NCBI GenBank assembly: GCA_019722365.1
Contig: JADFUC010002401.1
Coordinates: forward strand, 434,001-498,000
Length of the DNA stretch: 64,000 bases
Source of the DNA: Lithospermum erythrorhizon
Taxonomy: Eukaryota; Streptophyta; Magnoliopsida; Boraginales; Boraginaceae
Direction of reading: 5' to 3'
The position numbers and the translations under genes were made by a program. This document shows, in pieces, positions 35,216 to 48,467 of this stretch. The notes beneath the pieces were generated by a model. It saw only the letters and a list, made by a program, of their open reading frames with translations. It did no database searches and was not told the DNA's origin. Position 1 is the stretch's first letter, and each line of letters begins with the position of its first letter.

Positions 35216-36829
35216 TATTACAAATAGCTATCTTTTTAGTTATCTTTATTTTTAACTTTTGATATTTTTTATGATCATGACGGATGTCGCTTGAGGGTGG
35301 ATGTCCCACAACAACCAAATGGATTGTATTGTCGATTCTATATATGCTTGTAAAAGAGAATGTGCACAATTTAATAGTTGGAAAGTTCAAGGACGATATG
35401 AAAACTTCGTTGTTGACCTACTTAAGTTGTTGAAACAAATTGGAAAACTACATTCAGAAGGTTGCGAATCAAATCACGAAAAACTTTGAACAACTTTGTC
35501 CATTATTTCTTTTAATTCTGATATATGTTAAGTGAATGATGATTGGTTATTTTTTAAACAAGTATGGATGTTTGTAGATTATTATGGATGTTATAGATGT
35601 TTGTGAATATTTATTGTGTTGAAGTTACTGTTTTGCATGCATGTTTATTGTCAATCATTACATTGTAAATTGTGTTACAAGGAAATTATTACAATGATCA
35701 TACAAAGACACCTACATGCAATCTACACATCTTAACTCATCGACAAAACTATATAGAGAAATAATCATTTAAAATTCATATATGATGTCAATAGTAGATT
35801 ACTATGTGATAGCAAAATAATAAATTATAATGTGTTGTATTAATAACATAATAAATTATAATGTATTTACATAAGATAATTACACAAATATTATATCTTC
35901 GATTTCTAATATTTTGGACTAAGAAGTGAGTATTTATGAGATGAATTTTTAGTGATAAAATTGATTTTTGTTTTATGTTGAAGAGAAAATATGAAAAGAT
36001 AAATAATAAAGAATAAATGAAAGAGATATGTTATTTAATAAAGGGTATAATAGTCATTTCATAGCCAAATTATGATATTTTTCAAATAAAAAAGATAATG
36101 TGTATAGACAAATAGTAACATTGAGTCATGGTAGTTCGTTAAATTTCTCGGCCATGGCACATTGGCACTTCTCTTGGATTAGTATATATTATATATATGC
36201 ATAAAATTTTAATAATATGTCTCACATGCGGATACTAGATGAAATATGATATGAAGTGATTGGGTTCGGTTAGCCATGTTACAGATTTATTGAGAATGCA
36301 ACAATGCGGTTGACTATGACAAATTTAACAAATGATCACAAGATTGTCATTTCTTAACATATTAGCTTTTAGAGTTAAAAATGCACCATAAGTCAGTAAC
36401 ATTAATCGGGATAAATATTGAAAACAAAAATCAAAACATGTGAATTTATTTCAGCAGATGGATAACATGCCAGTAATAATTATTGACGCACAATTCACAC
36501 AACAACAAAAAAATAGTAATTGAAATTTCAAAACTCATCATTTTTTATGAGAGTCGGGTATTTTTAATAGTCATGGTTCCTTTTGTTGCCAAAAAACATT
36601 TCAACGCCCAAGTAGAAATTCAAAAAGACTTATTCAATACTTGCTTTTGATGCTAGAATTATAATTGTCGTCCACAAAAATTGCAAAAATTAATTGTAAT
36701 CATCATCCTCATTAGGCTGAAAATCATCAGCAGAGTCTTTTAAGCTATCAAACCCAAAAGTATCTTATTATTTGCTTTTGGGGCATAGGCTTTTTATAAA
36801 GGAGCGAGAGTCTTAAATAATAAAATAAC
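35216..36829. other. AT-rich intergenic DNA
   Basis: A 62-codon frame at 35301-35489 is not recognised. The remaining DNA is AT-rich with no feature I can support. Confidence 0.4.
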
Positions 36830-36910
36830 TTAGGCTCTTAAATGCGGTGTGGGTTCGAATCACGCAGAGTGGCATGTCCTCGCATTGAAGTGGTTTAAAA
36901 AAGCTCATTA
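36830..36910 (+). repeat. Truncated SINE related to the copy at 40.5 kb
   Basis: TGCGGTGTGGGTTCGAATCAC includes a good polymerase III B box (GGTTCGAATC). It is followed by AGTGGCA...TCTCGCATTGAAG-like sequence and GTGGTTTAAA. The same order is seen at 40578-40635, so both belong to one SINE family. The A-box part is missing here. Confidence 0.6.
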
Positions 36911-37410
36911 CACTGGGTTTGAGGCTGTCTTCTTGTTCAACTTCCGTGAAATCACAGAACCAAGGCGGCAAGGGGTTCTTGTAGTGTGACGGTTTTTGGC
37001 CTTTACAACAAATATCTTATTTATGAAAATCAATATCAATGCCAATGGTGGTATTTCAATGTTGTAGAATAAATATAATTAGGCGGCATAATTCTGTGAG
37101 AATGTTTATTTATAACTGCAAACTGATAAGATTACAATCAATTCAAATCGCAAGAATAAACACTTAATATAATCTTTTCTAACAAGAGTTTCAACCAATA
37201 TCTAAAGATAATGATAATTATCAATAATAATAATCCTAACAACTATTTCAATAATTATCTCTAATAAATGCCCATTTCAAATTCTATTTATTATTTTTGA
37301 CGTATAACATGAACCGAAGATAAAATGTCAAAAATCAAATAAAATTACCGTGTCCAAATGTGATTTTAAGCAATAGTGTGGTCAGAGATGGGAGTGGACC
37401 AGTGGCACAC
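36911..37410. other. AT-rich upstream region of the HPP gene
   Basis: No coding sequence recognised. Confidence 0.4.
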
Positions 37411-37420
37411 TATAAAAAAT
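37411..37420 (+). promoter_or_regulatory. Possible TATA box of the HPP gene
   Basis: CACTATAAAAAATA lies about 200 bases before the ATG at 37606 and 390 before the ATG at 37804. Motif match only. Confidence 0.35.
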
Positions 37421-37803
37421 ACAAGACTTAAATCTAGTTGTTCATAACTTGCTCATATGCAACTTGTATGTCCATATCTTGTGTCGCCTCTTTACATTGA
37501 CCGTAATCAATATTCTAAATAACTGTCACCAATTTTATTTGGACCAACTATGAAACACAAAATTGGCTAAATCACACATATCAAAGAAATGCCCTTAATT
37601 AATGCATGACCATTCTGACTACTAACTTCCAAGGATTAAGCTTTCCCCCTTTTTCTACTATTTTTATTTTTTCAACTTCTCCAACGGTTTCTCTCTCTTT
37701 CTTGTCTTGCAAAAGTCACATTTTTTATTTTGAAACCAAAACAAGCTACAAAACAGATTTATTACAGAAACACCGGAACCAAAATCATTTGTTGAATGTG
37801 GAG

Positions 37804-40800
37804 ATGCAGCTTTTCTCTACTAATCTAAATCTACAACACTTTTTGCTATACCCCTGTACACAATTGCACAGAGTTTCTCTATCTCCATCAAATTCTCATA
37901 AAATTTCTTGAAAAATTAAAAAATAAGCCAACCAAAGTGGCAAAAGTTTCAAGGAATGTATAGCTTTAATCCCACTTTGAAGTCTGGGTTGGGAGGTTGT
38001 GTAGTGGCTTCTTCCTACAGCAATGTAGGTTCTTCACCATTATGGGACAGTTGAATTTTGACAAAGGATCAAGCACCCTAGAGATGTTTCATAACTATTG
38101 ACCATTTTCTTGTTGGGTTTTTGTTGAATCCTGTTTTTGATGTCAGGCTGAAAATGTTGATTTTTCGCGGGGGCATTTGCAGCAATGGCTTTGTTGGAAA
38201 AATTGACCGGCAAGGGGGTTTCTATGACTATTTGCACCACTTGGGCTGTGGCACAGTATGCTTTGCTTTTTGCTACCTGGTGCAAAGAGGTAAGCTTGAG
38301 TCTTTTCTAGTGCCTTGCAAATTTGAGATGTTTTCGATTTGGTTCGATTTTTTTCCGATTTTTTTTGTGTGAAATCGATTTTATCTGTTTTCTAAATACA
38401 CAAATTGCCGGTATGAAAATATTGAGTTTGATTGATTCGATTGATGTCGGTTTCATGCCAATCCCGGTTCGGTTGGTTTCAGTTCGATTGATGTCGGTTT
38501 TCATGCCCCAGATTCAGGTTGGTTTTTAAGGTTTGTGCTAACAACAATATAATATAAAAGTTCATGATTTCAAATTAAAATAAAATACACATAAATTTCC
38601 TTGCTTGCACCAAATGCATGTATAAATTACAAAAAACAGGAATTGTTTAATATATTACTAAGCAAAGGATATTAAAATACATGCACAAAAATAGATATAG
38701 CTCCAAAATAGATTAGTAACAAATGCTTCCAACATTCACCAAATACACCATTTCAAATTAAAACACAGTACTAATAATTTCAAATTAAAATAGTTTCAAA
38801 CATGCCACTAAACAAATTTGTGGGTTGAAGTGTGGGCAAATTATTGTTTGATGGTATGTGTAATTGAGATTATGGTCATTAGATTATTAGGTATTATGTG
38901 TTTAGTAACTTATCATTTTTGGAATTTGGGCCTTTGCATTTTGGTGGACTTTACAGACTTTTAGATTAGATATTTATTTGGACTTCAAATTGATAAGTAT
39001 TTAAGTATAGGGAATCTTTTAACAATGTAAAATTTAAGCGAAAAATTTAAAAATATCTCATAAATTTATCTATTTTAAACAAAATATATATTCGGTTCGG
39101 TGGAGTCGGTTTTGGTTGGGTTTATGTTAAGCAAAGCTGATAAATTTTTGTCGATATGATTTTATTTCGGGTTTTGGTATCATTTTTTCCAACAAATGGT
39201 AAAATTATGTCAGTTTGATAGGTTTTTCGATTTAAACCCAACCGATAATGGTATATTATAGAATTGGACACAATTGCAAATCTCTCATGAGTCATAATGA
39301 TTATAATATGGAACTAGCTCTTAAGTTATTGTTTAACTATAGCCAATAGGCAGGAGTAATGTTAGCCGCATTTAGTCTGCCAAAGAAGCCTGCTCTATTA
39401 ATATCAGATTTGGTTGTGTTGCTGGCCACTTTCATCTAGTTATTACTGATTGATTCATTTAGAATTAAATACTCCATTGTTACTAAAAAATCATCTAATT
39501 ATTTTTTAATGATCAAAATTAACAAATATTAATATGTTAACTAATCCATATAATAATGTAAATCAAAATTATAATGTTAATTGTAAAGTAGAATGAAAAT
39601 ACTATATTTAACATATTTTTTACAAAATATTGTCTAACATTAAAAATTGTTTGATGTTATACTTTAAGATTAATATATATTAAATTTAAGGATTGAACGA
39701 TGCATCATCATTTTAATGAGCTATTATACACACACACCAAATAGTATTGGGCAGTACTACAATAACACTATCTTGAATGATACTAAAATGAGCGATATTA
39801 TTTTTTTTTTACCAATGAAGTTCTAGTTTTTCCTCTTTCATCAATGATCACTTCGGAATATAGCCAGTTTAGGTGAGAAAATATATCATCTACAAAATAC
39901 AAAAATTACGGATGCCTATCTTTTTCAAAACTAATACTCCAATAAACGTAAGAGGAGATGGAAAATCATGTTCCCAAACAAAACTCTTCCATGTCATTAT
40001 TATTAGCAATATTATTAATAGCTAAAATATCCTACACCTTATTCCCTTCTTTGTACATATGAAATAATCTAATGATGTTAGGACCATGATGATTGAACAC
40101 AAATTTCTGCCTAATGTTTCGAACACAATTTTAATGTTAATTAAGTTGGGTTAGGTGCAATTAATCCAATTATCCATATAGAAGCTAGGGTTCATAACTT
40201 GTATATGCATATTTTTGCCACTTTTAGATACTTTGATCAATCATTAAACATGTAGGGTACAATTCCTAACAGAGTATATAAAATATATAATGCCATATAA
40301 ACCATAATTTTCATAAAGCTAGGAGGCTAATTAATAAAAATTCCTAAAAGTATAGAATAATTAATAAACATTTTAAATTCAGAGAGGAATATGGCCCTCT
40401 CTAGGCCTATAGTGTTAAATAATTATTTAAACATGACATAATTCTAAAATCTTGAATTACAAGATTATTACATATATGTAAAATAAAATATAATTATATT
40501 GGCATACCTTCAGCCATGGGCATAGCTCAACTGATAAAGAGCTTGAGTGTTAAGTACCAGTACCCTAACCTCTTCATGCGGTGTGGGTTCAAGTCACACA
40601 AGTGGCAGAATCTCGTATTGAAGCGGTTTAAAGGAAAGTTCATATTGAAGCGGTTTAAAGGGAAGTTCAAGTCCCATGACCAGTAGTTGAGGCACATCTC
40701 GCGATTTGCCTCTTACGTGTAGCTCAAGGGCATCGATAGCGTAGGGCCCTTAGGTTAAGGGTTTCAACCTTTTTGTAAATAGAATACCACCGAAGAGATT

Positions 40801-42495
40801 GTCTTCACCAAAAAATGCTTCAATGGAAAAAGAAAGATTTCTCCCTCTTTGCTTATAAACTTCTTTAATTATGTGTTGATTTGTTATTGTTTTGATTTGT
40901 TATTGTTTTACACACTATAAGATGTAAATTTATAGGTACATGGAGTAACCTTTCAACTCTTCATCATAAACTATCATTCAAAACTAATAATATCAAGATT
41001 TGTAACTTTTGTAACGATTGTAATGGTTTTATAACATTAATATGAAAATTAATGTCCTATTAATAACCATCTTAATTGAAGGATTTGAATTTCATAATAT
41101 TCTAACATACATATAAGCCCCGTCCAATTTATAATCTAGTGGGAATGGAAAGTGCTTGGATAATGAATTATATGAAGAATGGTAGACACTAGGACCAGTA
41201 GCCAAAATTCTCTGTACACCACAAATATCTTATCCATGCAACAAGTTTATTGAGATTTTATGCTTGTGATGAGATGAGATAGGGTTACTGACATTCAAAT
41301 ATATTGATTCCATCTAAAATTCCCCAACAAATTAATTCATATTTAGAACTTTAAGTTCAGTTTGTTGGTGTATTATTGGTGTTGTTAACATGATAATTTT
41401 CATTGAAATCAAATTATATGTTAAAAAAATTACAAAAATTATAAATTTTGATCACTAAAAAAGCAAACTGGACGATTTTTTAGCCTTATAATTTATAAAT
41501 ATGTATTAGTATTGGATTTATCTTATTTATGAAGGTGAATTTAAGATATCTAGATAGTTTCCTTTGAACTTAACCATGGATTACATTACTTGACAACTCT
41601 TGACTTTGCAATACCAGCTCAATTAAAATTGACTACTTTGTTCCCCCAAAATTGATGCGTACCTGATTCAGGGAATAATTTTCCCTCTTCATCCAGTAAA
41701 ACATGTTTTCTTGTCCTACATTTTTGTCCAGCAACAGGGTTTCTTGAGACTAATTCACTTGTATTATGCAATGTCTCAGAAGTACAATATGTTCACAGCT
41801 CAAATAGGGTGTGCTGCAATTGGTGTCATTGCATTTACAATTCTTGGCCCTGGTTGGTTAGCTAGGAGCACTGCTCTTGCTGCAGCAATGGCCTTCATGA
41901 TCTACACTCGTTCGGTACATCCTCCAGGTATTATTTGCTTATACATTTCACCAAATTTCATCAGAAAACTCTGTATTCTGAACTAGTCTCTATTGCATTC
42001 TTGATTCTTGATCATAGCTGCAAGTTTGCCATTGCTGTTTATCGATGGAGCTAAGTTGCATGGCCTGAATTATTGGTATGCTTTGTTCCCTGGTGCTGCT
42101 GGATGCATTCTTCTGTGTATAATTGTGAGTTCTGCTTTACTATAACTACTGTACTCAATTCGTTTCAAAACAATATGAACTAGAAACTTAATGACTTTTA
42201 TCTCCTACTTTTGCATTTCTTAATTCTTCTGTTTTTCACAAAAGAATGAACTATTTCAAGACAGATGGAGTATGTTTACGCTCTATTTTAAGTTACCATC
42301 ACAATTCAATAAAAACCATATTATGCATTCTTTCTTGAACATAATTTGAAATTAAAACCAAGTTAAACACCAATCTCAATTTTTTACACGAAATCAGAGA
42401 ACATGGCTGCTTTCAACATTTACATGTTCTGAATGTTCTTAATGTCCTTGCAGCAAGAGATTGTGTGTTACTTGAAGGACAATATCAAGTTCTGA
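37804..42495 (+). CDS. HPP-family plastid membrane protein (nitrite-transporter-like), exon 1 damaged
   Basis: Integral membrane protein of the HPP family, whose cyanobacterial and chloroplast members are linked to nitrite transport. Exons: 37804-38289 (transit peptide and first membrane part, frameshifted, perhaps with a small intron near 38090-38146), 41780-41927, 42018-42124, 42454-42495. Exons 2-4 join cleanly: KYNMFTAQIGCAAIGV, GPGWLARSTALAAAMAF, HPPAASLPLLFIDGAK (the HPP signature), LNYWYALFPGAAG and the end CYLKDNIKF. In exon 1, GAFAAMALLEKLTGKGVSM and a preceding SSPLWDS piece are clear, but single-base losses interrupt the frame at about 38052 (TGGGACAGTTGAATT), 38155-38170 and 38235-38265. 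An upstream in-frame ATG at 37606 is an alternative start. Intron 1 is 3.5 kb and holds transposon-like DNA and a SINE. Confidence 0.88.
38325..39255. mobile_element. CGGTT-rich transposon-like block in HPP intron 1
   Basis: Both sides carry clustered phrases: GATTTGGTTCGATTTTTTTCC, CGGTTCGGTTGGTTTCAG and GATGTCGGTTT on the left (38335-38525), and CGGTTCGGTGGAGTCGG with CGATTTAAACCCAACCGA on the right (39090-39245). Such subterminal repeats are typical of hAT-like non-autonomous elements. Exact ends were not found. Confidence 0.4.
40512..40795 (+). repeat. tRNA-derived SINE with internal duplication
   Basis: GGGCATAGCTCAACTGATAA looks like a tRNA 5' end with A box, and GTGTGGGTTCAAGTCACAC about 60 bases later is a good B box. 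The body contains a tandem phrase: GTATTGAAGCGGTTTAAAGG is followed at once by ATATTGAAGCGGTTTAAAGG. The tail after about 40740 runs into TTGTAAATAGAATACC. Located in HPP intron 1. Confidence 0.75.
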
Positions 42496-43763
42496 TAAGG
42501 GAATCGTCGAATGAATGTTCTTTTCAAAGTTTTTGTTGATATTTCAAAGGGTGTGCAGTGTTCATCAAATGAAGATCTTATACATGATCCATGTATTCAT
42601 GTATTTTGTATCTCAAGAAATCTCAATGGAGATTAAATAAATCATGTTTCACATTAGGCTGTAAATTTGTGCATCTATTGTGCATAGGAGAACACATTCG
42701 TTCTCCATATTATTGGTCAAGAAAGTGTAAATTGGGAGGAATTTCCTCCCTTGATTGATATGAAGAGGTAAATATCTTGGTTTCCTTGTGGGAATCCTAT
42801 ATTCTGAATCTTCAAACTTCATTTTTGTATGACCATCACATTTCACAGTTGTGATTTTTAATAATTAAAATTACAAATTTCGCAATCTTAATTTATAAAT
42901 ACAACTTTTATGTGAATCATTTTTTTTTCTACGAACAAGATCCTTGCATCAAGTGATAATCCCGAAAAGCAGAATCAGTGATATTTCAAATAGAGAGAGA
43001 TGGAGTAATTCTGATGCGAACAAGATCCCAATTTTTTTGTTTTTATAACATTCATTCATTGATCCTTCAATATAAACTTATTAGAGATGTGTATATTTAT
43101 AGGCAAATTATTAATATAATAGGCTCAATATTCGGATCGGAACATGTCCAAATATCTCAACAATGGAGCACTTCTAGACCATCTCCTCGAAAAGTGTGGA
43201 ACTAACCCAGATAACACCCTTCTGATATCACGAACCATTTCTAGTTGGGTTGTGTTACAGTTATCTTTGAAGATCTCCGAAATATCGCATGATTGACTTC
43301 CTTGGATATACTTTACTAGATTCCCGAAGTATGTCAGTCAACCACGATTCCTAAATCAACCTTGGGCTGTGTAAAATTTCTTCTTGAAGGATGAATGAAT
43401 GAATGTAAGTCAACCACGATCTCCGAAGTATGTAAAGTATATCTAGTTGTGTAATATTTCTTTCTTCTTCTTCTACTTATTATTATTGTTATTATTATTA
43501 TACTCCAAATATATATAGATGAGTTTAATCTAAATTATATTTTATATAGTAGTTAATTGTTAATTAAAAAATAGAACTATTAGTAGTTAACTTTTATATG
43601 AATTAACTAGTAATCAGGTACCAAGTGAACGAATTAGTTGTGATTTGTAACTCCAACTTTTCACGCTTAATGATTTGGATATTAATTCATACGAAGTATT
43701 TGGTTTGTACTAATGCATGTTACTTCTTATTTTATTTCGATGCTCATATATTAATGGGAAAAC

Positions 43764-43797
<34 letters not shown>

Positions 43798-44564
43798 CTT
43801 TGTAATAGATATAAATATAGATGAGTTTTGTTAGGATTGTGATTTATATAATAGGCACTAGTTACAGTAATTAAAAAATAAAATTATTATTTATAACTCT
43901 TATTAGAACTCATGGTGAAAAAACACAAAACTTATTCTTATTTTTATATATGTTGACACACAAAACTTATTCTGACTTTTATAAAATACATTTCAAGGAT
44001 TAAAAGATTATTCAAAATATCTAAAAAGCTTCAATCTAAATAAAGGGTTAGTCCACAATTGTAATTATCTCAAACGTCGAATAATTTCCGAGAGTATATA
44101 TAAGGAGGTTCTATATAGTTGAAGATATATATATTCTCCAAACAACAAACTATAAAATTACTAAATCTGAAAATGATACACAAAATATGATATTTATTCT
44201 CTTTGAAAATAAAATAATTTTAAAATTACATTAACTTTTCGTTTCTATAAATTGAAAAGTTAAACTTTTTGATGTTTTGCAAGTAAACGCTATCAATTTT
44301 AATCCACGCGAGAGTACGTGAATCTACTCCGCCCAGCCGCCCAAGCTAATTGTTAATAAAAGAGTATTTTATTCATATATACATAATACATGGAGACAAG
44401 TCTCTTACTAAAGTGATTGACATCCAGTCAGCCACCCCATATATAATTGTAATTACAATTTCCTCTAAAACTCAGCCACCCCAGTATATATGTGTAGACA
44501 ACATCCAAACACAGTTTTTCTATTTTTCAAAGCCTAGGTATAACGCAGACCCAATTTACTGAAG
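42496..44564. other. HPP 3' region and AT-rich spacer
   Basis: Includes the probable HPP 3' UTR and a (TTA)n microsatellite at about 43767-43797. CAGTCAACCACGAT and AAGTCAACCACGATC at 43334 and 43411 form a short direct repeat with GAAGTATGT nearby. No gene recognised. Confidence 0.5.
43767..43797. repeat. (TTA)n microsatellite
   Basis: About ten ATT/TTA units in a row. Confidence 0.95.
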
Positions 44565-47500
44565 ATGCAGCTCACCCTTGAATTTGGGTAATTTCTCTCT
44601 TTTACTTTTATGAATTTGTTATTGCCGAAGCTCAAATATTCTATGATTTGCTCACTAATCTGGAAATTAATTTGTTCCCCAGATTAGTGTACCTTTATTC
44701 TAATTAAAAATATTCAATTTCGATAATAAATTTAACTTATTAAATATTTTTGTTAACGTGCAATGTAGCACTCACTCAAATTCATTTTAATCGTTTTTTA
44801 TTTTACCTATCAAACTTTTGACCATCAATTATTTTTCAATTATATTATGAAAAATTACAAGAAAATATACGGAGTATTTTGAAAATATTTTCAGTAACCA
44901 ATCCAATTGTTTTAAATTTTTAGATTTTTTAGAATAAGGAAAGAAAGTAGTTTAAGGTCAAATGTTAGACACCCAAAAACGAAAATGTTAATTGAAATAA
45001 ATTTTAGGTAGTATCATATAAGTTTATAGTGTCTTCTCTGAATTGATGAATTTTTTTTAATATAAATTAAAAGTTAAATAAATGAATTATTGCTTTAGAA
45101 GTTGGTTGACTATTGATAAAAAAAAACACCTAAACCAAATCTGCACCAAATCTGCCGGTGAGTATCACGTGGTAAAAAATCAAGATCACACAAGAAAAAC
45201 TCACTGGGCAGGGCAGAGGAAACTTTTATTTTCTTCTTAAAATTGTCGGCTCCATACCATATAAAATATAAAGGAGAGAATATTATTAATGATAATTGTT
45301 GTTCTGATTACAATAGAGTTGACTATATTTATAATAGTAAACATCAATCTAGTAGTAAATATATTAAATATGAAAATTAAATATCTTCGTCTAAAGTTTA
45401 GTCGTTGTCCAGTTTACTCCGTATCGCCACTATATTACCAAGGTAATATCTGAATAACTATTGGTTGAATTAAGACCTCACAATTAAAATTGGAATGGTG
45501 GGAGTATTATTTTCGATTAAGCTCAGTTCATGATTATGGTTAAAGGTTATTTGAGAAACTCTTATTTTTAATTTTGACTTCAAATAAATAATGGTAATAG
45601 TGTGATCTAAATTTTGATGCTCTAGAAAAAAAGCAGATCATATAGACTAGTTAACATGCTTTAATTTTAATTATTTTCAGTTGATTAAGAGTTGCAACAT
45701 GGAAAATTAGCCTTTACCCCATCCCTAAAAAAGATTTTCTTTCCAATTTAGAATTTTGATTCTGCACTTTATAAATTTTAAACTCATAATTTTGTATATA
45801 TGATGTATAATATTTTGATAGAGCATGGATATAGACCATTCAGTTGTATTCAAATATTATGGATGTTGATGTACTTAAATATATTTACTGTGGTAGTTAT
45901 CCATAGGATAGATGACATGTATAGAATATTAGAATCTATAAATACACACTTGTACCCACTGGTTTGTTTAATGAGAATATTTCTCTGTTCATGGTATCAT
46001 CGTCTGTAAAGCTACTATATATCATCATAAGATAAGATTAAAGATACTTTACTATTAAATACGCTTACTATTACCACGCTAATTTTTTCAAGTCAAAGTT
46101 ATGTGTCTCAATTAAGATTTGTTAATTTTGACAGTTAAAAAAAGGTGGACAATCTTTTAGGGATGGAGATGGTACTTCTTATCTTTGTTGTGGTGATGCT
46201 AACTTTACTCATTCAATTAGTTACCCCCGAGATTAAGAAAGGTTTTTAGTCTTTATGTAAAAATATGTTTTCCCTTGTTTGGTTTCTTTGCAAGATATAG
46301 ATTTGGCCACACATGCCGCATTCGATTTCAATCATGTAACAAGTATAGATGTCCTACTGTTTCTTCTTACTTCAATTTCTCAATTACAATTAAGTTCTGA
46401 ACATGAGACTAATAATACATTTGGGTTTAAATATGGTGGTTTTTCACTGATAGGACTTTGTCGACGGCATGTGTATACCACACGAATGTGGTATCTCTCT
46501 GTTTCTTTGTCAAAAGCTTGAGTAAGCATTCAAAAATAGTTTTGAGGAGTCGTTGCAGACTAACTGTAAATATATTTTGAGTTCAAGTATCATTGGCAGT
46601 TTAGTTAAATCAGTAATAGGTAAGAAACAAAGTAATTTTAGTAATCATATTCTAGTCTTTTTTTTTTTTTTTTGCTTTTGTGCCTATAGAAAGATGAATG
46701 ATTGAAGGTATTAGTCTATATTATTGAGAAGGTATGAGCGTGAGGGGATTAATAATCAGTCACATTTTGGGTCTTCCAAATATGACATTTTGAAGACCAT
46801 TGACACTATGTACTCACTGTCGCATGGTGTATGGTTAGCTATCCTGGATTCCATATTTCTTGGAATTACATCTTGAGGGGGAAAAATACTATTCGTAAAG
46901 ATAAATAAGAAAAGAAGAAAATGATAACTATTGCGAGTTTTAAATAATAAATAATCCAGTAAAACTAGGAGCAACAATGTAAGATAATCAAAACACAAGA
47001 TCTACTAAGAAGGATTCTTTTCATGTCATATTTTAGTTTGTAAATTTGAATTTATTTACAAGTGCTTTCTTTAAAATGTGGTTACCTTTTATGTACGTAC
47101 ATCGAGTGTGTGGCAGTGTTTATCATTTGATTCATGTCTGAAGCATTTTCACATTCATTCTTATTTGATGTGTATTTTTAAGGCTAGAATTCTCAATTGC
47201 ATTTATGCTATGTGCTTGATGTTCAACTACTAATTATCTTTTCCTTTGGATTTGATACTTAGTGGTGGATTGGAACTTCTTTGTAACTCTGTAAAGATCC
47301 ACAATGTTAATGTGGAGCCACAGGGAGAAAAAGAGAAGGTACAAAGCTTTCTGCTTGGCAAATCCTGAGACTAAAGTTAAATATGTTTCTTGGGTTCTTA
47401 TTTAATAATTTGTTGTCCTGCCTGAACCAGTTTACCATGAAACAACTGCTTGCTTGGGTACGGACTAATTTAATCAATGAGAGGCCTGAAATGTTCATGA

Positions 47501-48467
47501 AAGGAGATTCTGTGTAAGTTATACTCTCTGACTTCCCTTGCTTCCTCAGTGGATATACAGACATGGAAAATGTGATACAACTATGATTATGAACATGACA
47601 ACCGAACCGTCCTGTTTGATACTTTGATTCTGATAAGGGAGGATCCGAATTTTCCTATGTAGTGGGTGTCCAATTTTCCAAATATCTTCTTGGATCTCCA
47701 ACGATCACAAACAGATATCCACTTCACTTAAACGGAGATCGAGCTGACAGTTTATAGATGCGGGACTGTTCTTATTGTGCAATTAGTGGTGTCGTGTATG
47801 AGTGTGATGGTCCACCACTGGACTCAGATGCCTAATTGTCAAAATAGTCCTTTCTGACATTATGTTGTCTATTGGAGTTGTCTCTTATATTATCGGTGTG
47901 TTGGACCGGCGACCCATGCCCAGATGATTACACATAGTGTATTTGATGTGAGTAGTTGTATTGTATATAGTTTTATTTGCGTCTATATTATAGGGTCTAT
48001 TTACCGTCTTTGAAGGCAGATGTGTGGCTACAGGGTTATTGTAGCTCAGTGCTTTCGGTTTAGGTACCCCATGAATAAAGAAGTAGTATTCCCTCCATCC
48101 CATGGTTTTTTAACATGGTTAAATTAATCAAAATAAAAGTTAAAGTGTGTCAATTTAGAATGCAAAGTTTGTTAATTTTGACCATTAAAAATCAAACTAG
48201 ACAATCTTCATGGGACGGAGGTAGTAGTAAATGCTAAGCTGCAGAAAAAAGTTCTCTCCAGGCTGTAAACATTTGTGCACTCCATTGGGGAACACAAATC
48301 AAAAGATATAAAGTAATGTTTTATTTCTTAATCGTTTATTTCCATTCAGGAGACCAGGTGTCCTTGTCCTTGTCAACGATTGCGATTGGGAATTAAGTGG
48401 TCAGCTTGATACAACATTGGAAGAGAAGGATATTGTGGTGTTCATTTCAACATTACATGGTGGATAG
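44565..48467 (+). CDS. URM1: URM1, ubiquitin-related modifier / tRNA thiolation sulfur carrier
   Basis: Ubiquitin-fold sulfur carrier that is thiocarboxylated at its C-terminal glycine, donates sulfur for 2-thiolation of wobble uridine in cytosolic tRNAs, and can modify proteins. Exons: 44565-44587 (only 23 nt, MQLTLEFG), 47263-47338, 47431-47513, 48350-48467. All junctions are GT-AG and the total is 300 nt, giving 99 residues, the usual family length. Visible blocks are [63 protein letters not shown] and the diglycine end STLHGG. Intron 1 is 2.7 kb, which makes the tiny first exon easy to miss. No frame damage is seen. Confidence 0.95.
48087..48226. mobile_element. Stowaway-type MITE in URM1 intron 3
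   Basis: Starts CCCTCCATCCCATGG and ends CATGGGACGGAGG, flanked by TA. These are inverted terminal repeats of Stowaway (Tc1/mariner) MITEs (CTCCCTCCGT type). About 140 bp, AT-rich interior. A related right half (TTAATTTTGACAGTTAAA...GGGATGGAG) lies near 46118-46168 in URM1 intron 1. Confidence 0.8.

Noticed and set aside
35301..35489. 62-codon frame with some alpha-helical character
   Set aside because: Not recognised, no neighbours or splice signals that would extend it; cannot be supported as a gene.
40512..40600. tRNA gene
   Set aside because: A and B boxes are present but the cloverleaf stems do not pair well and a related truncated copy exists at 36.8 kb, so it is a SINE.
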